64,000 nucleotides of DNA from Cymodocea nodosa (Eukaryota; Streptophyta; Magnoliopsida; Alismatales; Cymodoceaceae). The notes below the pieces were generated by a model. The model searched no databases, was not told where the DNA came from, and was given only the letters and a program-made list of their open reading frames with translations. The position numbers and the translations under genes are program-made. Shown one piece after another: positions 10,493 to 22,787 of the stretch; the first letter of the stretch is position 1, and each line of letters opens with the position of its first letter. The stretch covers positions 2,314,001 through 2,378,000 of the forward strand of contig JAZBRI010000010.1 in NCBI GenBank assembly GCA_036874045.1, in the 5' to 3' direction.

Positions 10493-11719
10493 TTACTTAA
10501 TAAAGCTCGAGTAGTCCTCTACTTGTATTTCTTCTATAATTGCAAAGGAATTTTTTGGAATTTTAAGAATAGGTCTAAGTCTTTGTCCATTTACTTTAAA
10601 TATATTCTAATTTTTAGGATTTTCAATTTCAATAGCTCCAAAGGGATAAATATTTTGAATTATGTAAGGTCTTTCCTATCTAGATCTCAATTTTCCTAGA
10701 TGGTTATGAAGTCTAGTCATGTAAAGATATACTTCTTAGCCTATTAGGAATAATTTTCTTGTCATGCTAGAACTTCATTTTCTCTTTTTCTTTTACAGTT
10801 TTTAAATAAGCTTCTTTCCTAAATTCTTCTAATTCAATCAATTGTATTTTTTGTTTTTAGTAGCTTGATTTAAATTAGTGTTTAGTGTTTTTAATGCCCA
10901 ATAAGTTTTATGTTCAATTTTAGCTAGTAAATGGTAACTTTTCCCATATACTAGTCTAAAAAGTGACATACCTAAGCTTGTCTTATAAGCAGTTCTATAA
11001 GCCCAAAGTGCATCTATTAATCTATTAGCCCAATCTGTTCTAGTAGGATTTACTACTTTTTCTAAGATTAACTTAATTTGTTTGTTTGCACTTTCTACTT
11101 GTCTACTTATTTACGGATGATATGATGTTGCAATTTTGTGATTTACTCCATATTTCTTCATTAAGGCTTCAAAACTTCTATTATAGAAATGAGTTCCTCT
11201 ATCACTAATAATAGCTTTAGGTATTCCAAATCTAGCAATTATATTAGTTCTTATAAAATGTATTACCACTTTTTTGTCATTAGTTTTTGTAGGAATAGCT
11301 TCTATCCATTTAGATACATAATCCACTCCTAACAATATATAATTAAATTGATTAGATATAGGAAATGGACACAAAATCTATTCCCCACACATCAAAGATT
11401 TCAAACTCAACAATAGGGTTTAGAGGCATCAAATTCCTCTTTGATATTCTTCCTATTTATTGACATCTTAAACAACTTAAGCAATATTTATGAGCATCTT
11501 TGAATAGTGTTGGCCAATAAAATCCACATGTAGAATTTTAGCAGTAGTTTTCCTTGAACCAAAATGCCCTTCACATGCTTGGTCATGACAAAAAGACAAT
11601 ATGCTTTGATATTCAATTTCAAGAACACACCTCCTTAAAACCATATCAGGACATTTTTTAAATAAGTATGGGTCTTCCTAATAGTAATATTTTACTCTCA
11701 AAAAGAACAATTTATTATC
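10493..11719 (-). pseudogene. Integrase domain, gypsy copy A
   Basis: The minus strand encodes a decayed HHCC zinc region (HDQACEGHF at about 11,580), the catalytic core with [18 protein letters not shown] and [18 protein letters not shown] (11,111-11,374), and a C-terminal end with FGAIEIENPKN and FKVNGQRLRPIL before a TAA at 10,493. Integrase joins the cDNA to the host chromosome. The Asp of SDRGTHF and a later Glu (RQVESANKQ) are present. A TAG lies between them (YHP-stop), and several frame changes lie in the zinc region, so no intact enzyme can be made. Most stops are shared with copy B. Confidence 0.8.
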
Positions 11720-12239
11720 CTATCTATTCCAATCTTTAGGTGTTAAACCAGTAATCAAGTAATTAACTATGTTTGCATACCATGACATTGTGTTGATGGT
11801 CATTAATTGTTCATTAGGAAAATTATCCTTTATTTCAATGTTTGATTTTTCTATCTGTAATCTTGATAAATGATCTCCTACTACATTCTCACAACCTTTT
11901 TTATCTTTAATTTCTAGATCAAATTCTTGAAATAATAATATCCAACGGATAAATCTAGGTTTAGTCTCTTTCTTTGCTATTAGGTGTTTTAAAGCTGAAT
12001 GATCCATGTATATAATCACTTTAGCTCCAATCAAATATGATCTAAACTTTTCTAAAGCAAACACAACAACTAACAGTTCTTTTTCAGTAGTTGTATAATT
12101 AATTTGAGCATCATTTAAAGTTTTGCTTGCATAATGAATCACTCTAGGAGATTTTTCTATCTTCTATCCCAACACTACTCCTACAGCAAAATCAGATGCA
12201 TCACACATTAATTCAAATTTATGGCTCTAATCAGGTGCT
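11720..12239 (-). pseudogene. RNase H domain, gypsy copy A
   Basis: The reading [20 protein letters not shown] followed by [20 protein letters not shown] and a [20 protein letters not shown] tail is the RNase H-like domain of gypsy reverse transcriptases, which degrades the RNA of the RNA-DNA hybrid. A TAG near 12,166 separates it from the upstream VGVVLG segment; at the same place copy B has Gln, so this stop is private to copy A. The downstream part ([16 protein letters not shown]) links to integrase. Confidence 0.85.
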
Positions 12240-13381
12240 TGTATTATAGGAGTTGAAATTAAGCTAGTTTTAAGCTTGAAAAATGATTCTTTGCAATTTT
12301 TATCAAAGGTGAATGAGACATCTTTTAATAGATTAGTTAAAGATCTAGCTATTTTGCTAAAATCTTTAATGAATCTTCTATAAAATCCAGCATGTCCTAG
12401 AAATTATCTAATATCTTTTACTGATTTAGGTTCTAGTAGATTAGAAATTACTTCTATTTTAGCTTTATCTACTTCTAGCCCTTTCTTTGAAACAACATGT
12501 CCCAAGACTATTCCTTATTTAACCATGAAGTGACATTTTTCCCAATTTAGAACCAGATTTTTTTCTATACAACGTTTTAATACTCGGTCTAAATTGTTTA
12601 AACACACTTCATATGAAGTTCCATATATAGTAAAATCATCCATAAATATTTCTAAAAAATCTTCAGTCATTCTAGTGAATATGCCCTACATACACCTTTG
12701 AAAGGTAGCTGGTGCATTGCATAATTCAAATGGCATTCTCTTAAAAGCATAAGTTCCATTAGGACATGTGAAAGTTGTTTTCTCTTGATCCTCTAATGCT
12801 ACTGGAACTTGGTTATATCTTGAATAACTGTCTAGGAAACAAAAATATTCTTGCCCTACTAATTTCTCCAACATTTGGTTTATAAAAGGTAAGGGAAAAT
12901 GATCTTTCCTAGTAACAGCATTCAGCTTTCTATAGTCTATACACACTCTCCAGTCTGATGGAATTCTAGTAGGTATCAAGTCTTGACTTTCATTCTTAAT
13001 AACTGTCAATCCTGATTTCTTGGGAATTACATGGATTAGACAAACCCATGAGCTATCAGAAATCAGATAAATTATGTCATTATCTAACCATTTCACTATT
13101 TCCTTCTTGACTACTTCTTTAAGGTTTGGATTTAATCTCCTCTTAGGAATTCCAACAGGTTTAGCATTCTCTTCTAAATATATATGGTAACAGCATAAAG
13201 TTGCTCTTAACCCTTTTATACTAGCCATAGTCCATCTTATTGCTTCTTTATAAGTTTTTACTACATCTTTTAATTTAGAAATTTGATCCTCTTTTAAATC
13301 TGAAGTAATAATAATTGGACATGTTCATTTTTCTTCCAGAAATATATAAGTTAATTTAGGAGGTAAAGGTTTCAAATCTAA
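12240..13381 (-). pseudogene. Reverse transcriptase domain, gypsy copy A
   Basis: The fingers and palm are readable: VKKEIVKWLDNDIIYLISDS, VCIDYRKLNAVTRKDHFPLP, FLDSYSRYNQ and MPFELCNAPATFQRCM. The catalytic block MDDFTIYG lies near 12,640. These are the standard RT blocks of the Athila lineage. A TAG directly after FQRCM (12,684) replaces the codon that is His in copy B and Gln in element 3. The TAG and TGA near 13,383 and 13,328 are shared with copy B. The connection region ([15 protein letters not shown]) is at about 12,350-12,420. Confidence 0.85.
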
Positions 13382-14090
13382 CTATTGACCATCAGAAGCT
13401 AGAGCTCCTAATTGAACATTTTCATCTTCAATATTAAACTCTTCTTGATCTCCTTCTACATCTATGCTTTTACTTACTTCTAACATTTCAGAATCTAGTT
13501 GCCTATTTAATTCTTCTTGAATCACATCATCTAGCATATCTCCTTCATCCTCTAAAAAGTCTATAGTATGTAAGGACATTTCTAACTCTTCAAACTTTTC
13601 TAGTTTGAAAATGTTTAATTGAGTATCCTCATTACCATATGCTAACTTCATTACTCTAGTTTTACAATTTATAACAGCCTCTGATATTGCTAAGAATGGC
13701 CTTCCCAAAATTAAAGATGTATCATGATTTTGATGCTTAATTTGTTGGGAATCCAAAATCACAATATCAATGGGATATATGAAATTTTTTATTTTAATTA
13801 GGAAATCTTCTATTTTTCCTCTAGGGTATCTTATACTTCTATTAGCTAATTGAATGATAGTCCTAGTAAGGATTAAGCCTTCTAATTCTAAGGATGCAAA
13901 TATATCACTAGGCATAACATTTATACCTGCACCTAGGTCTATTAAGGTTCTTTCTAGGATCAGATAACTTTTTAGGAATTTGTGGCAAAAATAGAGAACT
14001 ACTTTGCTCAGCTAAAAAGACTTTCCTTAAAACTTTTCGCTCTCTTTTCTTAGTACACCAATCCTTAAGAAATTTAGCACAAGGTGGCAT
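13382..14090 (-). pseudogene. Aspartic protease and acidic linker, gypsy copy A
   Basis: Upstream, MPPCAKFLKDWCTKKRERK and the start of the protease are readable. The active-site block (LIDLGAG in copy B) is damaged here by a loss of about 42 bp next to 13,960, between two TTCTAG words, which shifts the frame. Downstream, NVMPSDIF, DTSLILGRPFLAISEAVINC and a long acidic linker follow. The protease would process the polyprotein. Copy B keeps the deleted part, so the deletion is private to copy A. Confidence 0.8.
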
Positions 14091-15092
14091 TTTCTATAAT
14101 AAGTCTAGCAAAGGAATGTTAACTTGTACTTTTTCAAAAATTTCTCTAATTTTTTTTGGTTTTTCAGGAAATGTTTGTTGTAATCTTTCAGGATAGGGTG
14201 CTAATGATTGTGATTTACGAGATTCTTTTTCTTCCATTTGATTCGTTTGATCAATTTTAATCTCATTTTCAAATTCATATTTTTCTTCATTGATTTCTAA
14301 GTTTTTAGATATTTCATTTTCATTATCATTTTGAATTTTGTTCTTATCCACCTTCATATTACTTTCTCTTTGAATTCTTGGTGGTATATCAGTTCTAGAT
14401 CTTAATGTTATACATACATCTTCCAGATTTTCATTACTTTCATGATGTTCTTGTATTTCATTTTCATGATTATGATCTTCAATTGTTTTCAGTTTTAAAT
14501 TACATTCTTTAAATTTTATTGCATTGGTATTTTCTTCAGTTTGAATGTCTTGCAAATTATGTACTTTTGTAACATTAAAGTTTTCATTTGTGTTTTCTTG
14601 TTGCATAACTTGTAATTTCATTGTAAATTCATCCAATGCTTTTTATTTTCTTTCGAGATCATCTTATCTCATTGCATTCAATTTTTGATCAATTTTCATT
14701 ATGGTTTTTTCAATTTCGTATATGATATCAATTTTAGGTTTTGAATATTCTTCCCTATAATTTAATTGGTTGACTTCTTGTTGCTAATACATGTATTGTT
14801 CTAGTTTGTCCATGTTTTGTTCTAAGCTACGCTCCAATTTGTCATACCTATCCCAAACTTCCTTGTCTCTCAACATATTACACGTTCTAAAATGACCACT
14901 AGTTGGGTAAACTATAGGATTCTCATACTTAGCCCCATTATATTGAATATAATTCATTTGTTGTTCATGTGATCTAACCATCTACAATCGTCTCAGTTTC
15001 AAACAATCAGAGATGTTATGACTTTCCAAATTGTAGAATTCACATATGCTAACTACAGGGTTTAGAAATCTTTGAACATAAGCATATGCCAT
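14091..15092 (-). pseudogene. Zinc-knuckle/linker ORF at the 5' end of the polyprotein, gypsy copy A
   Basis: The first Met downstream of the PBS (15,092) starts MAYAYVQRF, followed by a CCHC-type knuckle; element 3 keeps the clean form CEFCNSEGHDISDC, while here one Cys has become Tyr. The text continues as MVRSHEQQMNYIQY and then a long Lys/Glu/Asn-rich helical linker to PLLDLL. A nucleic-acid-binding knuckle normally follows the capsid domain. Here nothing capsid-like precedes it, and the PBS is only about 85 bp upstream. Stops near 14,990, 14,787 and 14,097 are shared with copy B. Confidence 0.75.
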
Positions 15093-15174
15093 ATTCTCAA
15101 TTATAAAACAAAACACACAACACTCCTTCTTCTATTAAAACAAAATAGCACTCATAGTTGCTTAGCTTCTCAAT

Positions 15175-15192
15175 TCCCCGGCAACGACGTCA
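15175..15192 (-). other. Primer binding site, gypsy copy A
   Basis: The minus strand reads TGACGTCGTTGCCGGGGA, two mismatches from TGGCGCCGTTGCCGGGGA, the tRNA-Asp-type PBS common in plant Athila/Tat elements. It lies 7 bp from the LTR end. Confidence 0.85.
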
Positions 15193-15199
15193 AAAAACT

Positions 15200-16439
15200 T
15201 GTTTGAGGTTGTTAAGACACATCATAAACTTGTTTGATTTTTTTATGCCTATATTAATAAATTCTCTTAGAAGTAAACAAACAACCTTTCACACAAATTA
15301 GATATTAAGTCCAATTTGTATTTTAAACTGCAAGTACACAATGTATATTGTATTTGTGTGCAAGTACAGGTTGATCCCATAGAGATTGAGTAAGAATTGT
15401 GTACTGTTTTGATTTTTATATTAGAATTTATATGTGTTTAGTTAAGCACTTCATTGAGTTACAATTAACACAATGGACTTAGTTCGTGGAGTTATGGTTA
15501 ACTCAATGGACTAACCTTGTGGACTTAATTTAACTCCATGAACCTATCTTTCCAATTAAATACTGCTATTTACAAAGGAATTCGGCCAACCATTGGGCAG
15601 TTCCACACAATGTAAATAACATCAATTAAGCTCTTTAATGTTAGTTAATATTAGATTTGTCATTAAGCAACACTAACATTCAGATATACCAAATAGTAAC
15701 TAGTAAAATATTTAAGTATCTAGGATGAAACAATTTCAGTAAATTGTAAAACTATTTTCTATTTTCTGAATCAAACAAACATAAAACATTCACAATACTA
15801 ACAATGATAACATTAATCACGATACAAAACAAGCAATACAACACTTTAATACTAAATGTAAACACAAATATTTTGTTGTTTTTGGCATTTTTGTTTTGAT
15901 TTGTTCCTAAAGATGAGCAAAAGGTGAAATGTAAAAATCTCTATCGAGAGTAAAAACTTCTGTCACTACATGTGACGCAATTACATCACTAAAAACTTAA
16001 TCACTTACAATCTTGCTTCCTCTCCCTATAGAATCGTGAATCAAGAATTGTAAGATGATCTCCTCTTCAGCATACTGGCATCAACCCGAAACTAGGGCTA
16101 GAAGCTTTACGATCTCTTAAGATATGAGTCGGTGCTTGGTGAAAATGGCTTCCCTTCCTATGACGCGATCACTCCTCACAGTGGTTGTCAGTCACCATGT
16201 TTGGCTCGGAATTGACTTGTTATCCGGAAAGTATCCTCACAGACCTCCGATGGTTGGTGATTTTGGTGGTGGTGTGGAGCTTCAAGGAACTTCAGACGCT
16301 TCCTGTAGTTAGTGTGGTTCTCCACCTACACACACACACTTCTTCGTCTTTCTCCTCTTCTTTTATATTTCTTTCAGTAATAACTGCTTCTACATAAATA
16401 ATTGGTTGGATTTTCTTCATTCATATCAACGATGATGAT
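15200..16439 (-). repeat. 5' LTR of gypsy copy A, truncated
   Basis: It starts with TGTTTGAGG on the plus strand (CCTCAAACA end of the sense LTR) and matches 41,844-43,085 in order. It stops abruptly at about 16,439 within the ATCAACGATGATGAT text, where copia pol sequence begins. About 740 bp that includes the U3 promoter is missing, so copy A has no 5' promoter of its own. A motif array is present at 15,440-15,545. Confidence 0.85.
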
Positions 16440-17816
16440 CTATGCCTAAGTCCTTACAAAATTTTTCCATTTCAAAGTTTTCAAATTCTGTTCCATGATC
16501 ACTTCTAATTTTCTTAGTATGTAAGTCTTTTCATTTTGAACTTTATTGCAAAAGGCTTTAAACATCTCAAGCACATCAGATTTATGTGCTAGAAAATAAA
16601 CCCATGTTAATCGAGAATAATCATCAACTAAGACAAGTGCATATCTTTTTCAACCTAAACTTTGAGTTCTAGTTGGTCCAAATAAGTTCATATGTACTAA
16701 TTCTAGGACTCTCTTACTAGATACTTGATTAACTAATTTAAAAGAAGTTTTATGTTGTTTACCCAACTCACATGCATCACAAACACGATCTTTTGAAAAT
16801 TTCAATTTAGGTAAACCCTTAACAAGTCCATGTCTTGCTAATTTATGTAATAATTTCATATTAGCATGTCCTAACCTTCTATGCCATAGCCATGCATCTT
16901 CATATTTAGCAATTAAACATGACTTTTTATCTTGAGCACCAGAATGCAATTTCAAAATAGTCATAGATCCTTTTCTTTTTGCCTTAAATTTAATATAATT
17001 AGAACAATTTTCAACAATAAGACATTTGTTATTTTCGAAGATAACTTTATATCCTTTATAATTTAACATAATTAGAACAATTTTCAACAATAAGACATTT
17101 GTTATTTTTGAAGATAACTTTATATCCTTTATCTTGTAATTGATTTACACTGATAAGATTAAAACCCAAGTTATCAACTAACAAAACATCAGATATAATT
17201 ATAGAGTTAGTAACTCTTACCTTGCCAACACCAAGTATTTTACTTTTCTCTAAATTTCCAAGTGTAACAGTTTCTTGTCTGCACTATTGAATATTTTCAA
17301 GCAATTCTTTTCTGCCTGTCATATGACTTGAAGTTCCACTGTCCATCACCCATTTAGACTTTATCACCTTAGACGTGGATGCCTTGAAGGCTACATTAGC
17401 AAGGTTTGCTAATTTTTTATCTCTATCTGAACTTGAGCTTGAGTTGGAAGAATCTGATATTTCATCACCATCTGAAGAGCTTTCATCATCAAACATTGCA
17501 TGCAAAGCCTTCTTCTTAAATCCTTTCTTTGCAAATTTAAATTTAGACTTGGATTTACTCTTCTTTTCCTTAACTTTCTTATCAGATTTCTTTTCCTCAT
17601 TTGACCTTGAGGGACAATTAAATCTAAAGTGTCCCTTTTTGTTACATTTATAACAAATAGGAACATTTATCTTTTCTTTTCCATTTTTTGAAGATTTAGT
17701 TCTCTTTATGTCTTTCCTTTTTCTCCAGGCTTTCTTGAATTTCCTAGCTAAAAGAACAATGTCTAAATCAGAATTTGAATTACTTTCTATGTCAAAAGAT
17801 ACTTGAAATGCAATTT
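16440..17816 (-). pseudogene. SIRE-like copia fragment C: Gag knuckle, protease, start of integrase
   Basis: Reading from 17,816 downwards: a Gag C-terminal part, a CCHC knuckle (CYKCNKKGHFRFNC, about 17,619-17,660), a Ser/Asp-rich linker, the copia protease active site WVMDSGTSSHMTG at about 17,340, then the integrase zinc region LWHRRLGHANMKLLHKLA and CDACELGKQHKTSF, ending at VHMNLFGPTRTQSLG and a few further codons. The DSG triad is intact. A tandem duplication of about 75 bp at 16,994-17,140 interrupts the frame. The fragment is cut at 16,440 by the truncated gypsy LTR and continues upstream at 19,484-19,715 on the other side of a solo LTR. Confidence 0.8.
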
Positions 17817-17821
17817 CCTTC

Positions 17822-19483
17822 TATAGGATTGTATGGCTACACAAGAGGGGGGTGAATTGTGTTTTTCAATATTTTCTGATATATAATTGAAACTTTAAAA
17901 CTCAAAAACAAGTCGAGACATTGTTTTCATAAAATCATTTTTATTCAAGGTTTCAATTACAATATACAATTCAATTCTCCTTAGAAATTGTAGATGCAAT
18001 TATATCTCGATACCATGTATCATCTAAACAATTTCATAACTACAAACAGAGAAAACTAATTTGCAGAATTTAAAACATTTCTCCCTGTTTGAGATCTTTC
18101 TTCTTCTTCTTTTTCTTCTTCAACAATTCTTTAGTGACTAATATCTTGTCTTTCTCTGCTTCACTGAATTTGCTTTCTTCTTAGACTTTAAATCTTCAGT
18201 GACATAAATAATACATTTTTCTGCTTCACTGAATTTTCTTCTACCTAAGAGATTTTCCCTGAAGAGGTGTTTTTGATCCCTGAAAAAGATTTTTCTTTTG
18301 GTGTGCAGGGATAGTTTGATTCTTGAAAGGATTTTTCTTTTTGTGTGCAAGGATTCATTTGATCAACGAGAATTCTATGCCTTTTATACTGTATCTTCAT
18401 TTCATGCATATCCTTCACATTTAACCACTACTAGTTTTCCACTTCTTCACGTCTTTTCTTTCTCCTTCATTGAAATACACACGTTCTAACCCACGTTTAC
18501 ATTTCAAATTTTCTTTAATCATCAGTCTTGGATCTCTGAAAAATTTCCTGCAAAATAAACTTTCTCGTCCAAAAAAAATTTTCCATTAAGTGTAATAAGA
18601 AGTTGTTACTTTAATGTTAACTAAACGAGTAATACAAGTATATATATATATAACTTAACATTTCTAACTTAACGAGTTCCTCATTTGCCATTTCACGTGA
18701 CAAGTACTGTAGCTAACTCAATGAACTAAGTCTGTAGTGTTACGCTAACTCAACGAACCAGCTTAACCTTTCTTTTAGAAGGTTAAACGATAACTCACCG
18801 AAAATAGTTTAAGTTTCGGATAGTTACGGTTGTAAGTCTCCAAAAAACTTTAACTCACCGATTCAGCAATAAACAAATGTTTTTATAATAAGAATTTTAC
18901 CACGTGCAAAAATAACAACTTAAGTTTATAACGCTAACCTAACACGTTGCCTTAGTGTTCAATATAGCAACTCAACGTGTTTAGTTATGTTAACTTAACG
19001 AGTTAAACATGTGCACCTCACGTGATACAATACAACATTCGTAACTTATAATTTCACCATGTGTATAATACTAACTTAACGAGTTCGTCTCTTCTTTTAC
19101 TCACTAACTTAATGAGTTCTCACGTGACCTATTTTAACCTTTAAGTCTCTAACTTAACGAGTTCTCACATGACCTCTATGCAAACAAAACTCTAACTTAA
19201 CGAGTTGTCTAAACGTGCACTATTCATGATACAAAAGATATAACTTTAAAACGTATCATGCTTTTCAATAAAAAACACACGTTAACTTAACGTTTAGTTA
19301 AATGAGAAATTAATGCAACGAAACGACTAGTTATTAACTTCAGATCCAATACAGACAAGTATTTATATCAGTAAGTTTTTTTTGTATTAATTGATGATTT
19401 TAATTTCTTTTCACAAGCAATAGTAATTGAGCAAATATGATTATTTTCATTCAACCCACATCATCAAAACAAAATACTCAACA
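17822..19483 (-). mobile_element. Solo LTR of SIRE-like copia family, with TSD CCTTC
   Basis: An LTR of 1,662 bp in minus orientation. The plus-strand start TATAGGATTGTATGGCTACA matches the reversed LTR end TGTAGGATCG... of related copies, with TG mutated to TA. It ends ACTCAACA. The 5-bp target duplication CCTTC lies at 17,817-17,821 and 19,484-19,488, so this is a true insertion into the gag of fragment C that later lost its inside by LTR-LTR recombination. It contains the module shared with gypsy LTRs (about 18,900-19,095) and G-box-like CACGTG words. Confidence 0.9.
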
Positions 19484-19715
19484 CCTTCTTCTTCTAATTC
19501 TTTTCTCTAGGGACAAGTTCAACTTTAAGTTTAACTTCATATGTAGAGAGATTTCCAATTAATTCATCCATGGTATATGTTGACAAATCCTTAGCTTCTT
19601 CAATTACCATTGCTTTCCATTTCCACTCTGAAGTCAAGGATCTTAGAATTTTCCTTACAAGATCTTCTCCTAAACATTCTCAACCAAATGCTCTTAAACC
19701 ATTAACTATGGTAAG
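19484..19715 (-). pseudogene. SIRE-like copia gag fragment (upstream part of fragment C)
   Basis: The minus strand encodes ECLGEDLVRKILRSLTSEWK, then AMVIEEAKDLSTYTMDELIG and NLSTYEVKLK. This is the second half of the copia Gag (UBN2-type) domain. Together with 16,440-17,816 it forms one older element interrupted by the solo LTR. Its other side abuts the LTR at 19,716. Confidence 0.75.
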
Positions 19716-21201
19716 TCTAGGATCGAATGACTACACAAGAGGGGGGTGAATTATGTTTTTCAACATTTTTGATTATAATTGAAACTTCAAAATTAAAAAC
19801 AAGTCAAGACACTATTTTAATCAAATCATTTTATTAAAGGTTTCAATTACAATATACAATTCAATTCTCCTCAGAAATTGTAGATGCAATTATATAATGA
19901 TACAATGTTTCATCTAATCAACTTCATAACTACAAATAGAGAAAACTAATTTGCGGAATTTAAAACATTTCTCCCTATTTGAGATTTTTCTTCTTCTTCT
20001 TCTTTTTCTACAAATCTTCAGTGACTAATATTTGACTTTCTCTATTTCATTGAATTTTCTTTCTTTTGATTCTTCAATTCTTTAGTGACATATATCTGAC
20101 TTTCTCTTCTTCATTGAATTTTCTTCTATCTAAGAGCTTTTCCCTAGAGAATTGTTTTGATCCTTGAAAATATATTTCATTTGGTGTGCAAGGATAATTG
20201 ATCAACAAGAATTCTATGCCTTTTATACTGTATTCATTTCATGCATATCTTCCACCTTTAACCATAATCAATTTTCCACTCTTCATGTCTTATTTTTTTT
20301 CCTTCATCGAAATACACATGTTCTGACCCACGTTTTCCTCTTGAATTTTCTTTAATCATCAACCCTAGATCTTTGAAAAATTTCCTGCAAAATAAACTTT
20401 CTTGTCCAAAATTTTTCATCAAGTGCAATAATAAGTCATTGTGTTAATGTTAACTAAATGAGTAAAACAAATAGAATTATAACTTAACATATCTAACTCA
20501 ATGAGTTCATCATGTGTCAATTCACGTGACATGTATTATAGCTAACTCAACGAACTAAGTCTATGGTGTTACGCTAACTCAACGAACCAACTTAACTTAT
20601 CTTTCGAAATGTTATATGCTAACTCACTGAAAAGTATTTAAGTATCAGATAGTTAAGTTTTCAGAATATCTGAAATACCTTTTTACTAGAAAAATTAGTG
20701 AGATACGTGTCGTGACCTGAAAACATGACTTAAGTTATCTTTCAGAAGGTTAGATGCTAACTATCCAAAAAGTGTTTAAACATCAAGTAGTTATGGTTGT
20801 AAGTCTCTAAAAAACCCTTTGATAACTTAACTGTCTAATAATAAATAAATGTTTTAAATAATAAAGTATTTACCATGTGCAAGAATAATTAACTTTAAGT
20901 TTATAATATTAACCTAACGTGTTACCTTAATGTTCAATATAGCAACTCAACGCATGCAATTATGTTAACTTAATGAGTTAAACATGTGCAACTCACATGA
21001 TACAATATAACATTCGTAAACTTTAATTTCACCACGTGTATAATACTAACTTAACGAGTTCATCTCTTCACTTTAACATTTTGTTCAATAACTTAACGAG
21101 TTCTCACTTGACTTATTTTAACCTTTAAGCCTATAACTCAATAAGTTTTCACGTGACCTTTTTACAAATAAAGCACTAACTCAATAAGTTGTCTTAACGT
21201 G

Positions 21202-22787
21202 TGTTGAGTATTTTGTTTTGATGATGTGTGCTGAATGAAAAATAATCATATTTGCTCAATTATTATTGCTTGTGAAAGGAAATTAAAGTATATCAATTAA
21301 TACAGAAAAAGCTTACTCATATATATACTTGTCTGTATTGGATCTGAAATTATACTAAGTTAATAATTAGTCGTTTCGTTGCATTAATTTCTCAATTAAC
21401 TAAACGTTAAGTTAACGTCTGTTTCTATTGAAAAGCATGATATGTTTTAAAGTTATATTTTCTGTATCATGAACAGTGCACGTTTAGACAACTCGTTAAG
21501 TTAGAGTTTTATTTGTATAGAGATCACGTGAGAACTCGTTAAGTTAGAGGCTTAAAGGTTAAAATAGGTCACATGAGAACTCGTTGAGTTAGTGAGTAAA
21601 AGAAGAGATGAACTCGTTAAGTTAGTGTTGTACACATGGTGAAATTATAAGTTACGAATGCTATATTGTATCACGTGAAGTGCACATGTTTAACTCGTTA
21701 AGTTAACATAACTAAACGCATTGAGTTGCTATATTGAACACTAAGGCAACGCATTAGGTTAGCGTTATGAACTTAAGTTGTTATTTTTGCACATGGTAAA
21801 ATTCTTATTATAAAAACATTTGTTTATTACTGGTTCACTGAGTTATCGTAACACAATGGAGATAGTTCATTGAGTTATCCGTAACACCACAGAGATAGTT
21901 CATTGAGTTAGCTACAATACTTGTCACGTGAGTTGGCACATGAGGATCTCGTTAAGTTAGAAACATTAAGTTATATATATACTTGTGTTACTCGTTTAAT
22001 TAACATTAAAGTAACGACTTCTTATTATACTTGATGAAAAATTTTGGAAGAGAGTTTATTTTGTAGGAAAATTTTCAAAGATCTAAGATTGATAATTAAA
22101 GAAAATTCGAAATGTAAACGTGGGTCAAAATGTGTGTACTTCGATGAAGGAAAAAGAAAAGATGTGAAGAAGTGAAAAACTGGTAGTGATTAAACGTAGA
22201 GGATATGCATGAAATGAAGATACAGTATAAACGGCATAGAATTCTCGTTGATCAAACTATCCCTACACATCAAACGAAAAATCTTTTCAAGGATCAAACT
22301 ATCCCTGTACACTAAAAGAAAAATCTTTTCAAGGATCAAAAACACCTCTTCGGGGAAAAGCTCTCAGGTGGAAGAAAGTTCAATGAAGCATAAAAAGGTA
22401 AAATATATGTCACTGAAGATTTGAAGTATCAGAAGAAAGCAAATTCAGTGAAGTAGAGAAAGACAAAATATTCGTCATTGAAGAATTGCTGAAGAAGAAA
22501 GAGAAGAAGAAGAAGAAAGATCTCAAGCAGGGAGAAATGTTTTAAATTCTGCAAATTAGTTTTCTCTGTTTGTAGTTATGAAATTGTATAGATGAAACAT
22601 GGTATCGATATATAATTGCATCTACAATTTCTGAGGAGAATTGAATTGTATATTGTAATTGAAACCTTGAATAAAAATGATTTTATGAAAACACTCGACT
22701 TGTTTTTGAGTTTTAAAGTTTCAATTATATTCGAAAATATTGAAAAACACAATTCACCCCCCTCTTGTGTAGTCATACGATCCTACA
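21202..22787 (+). mobile_element. Solo LTR of the same copia family, plus orientation, TSD ACGTG
   Basis: A 1,586-bp LTR from TGTTGAGTATTTTG to GATCCTACA, framed by ACGTG at 21,197-21,201 and 22,788-22,792. It has inserted into a member of its own family in reverse orientation, making an inverted pair with arms of about 1.5 kb. Its sense strand carries the shared module at 21,610-21,803 and a TATA box at 22,226. Confidence 0.92.
22226..22231 (+). promoter_or_regulatory. Putative TATA box of the copia LTR
   Basis: TATAAA in the context CAGTATAAACGGC, in the middle of the LTR where a U3/R promoter is expected. The reverse complement of a nearly identical context is present in the solo LTR at 17,822-19,483 and in the fragment at 56,909-57,636. 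Position and conservation support it; transcription is not shown. Confidence 0.5.
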
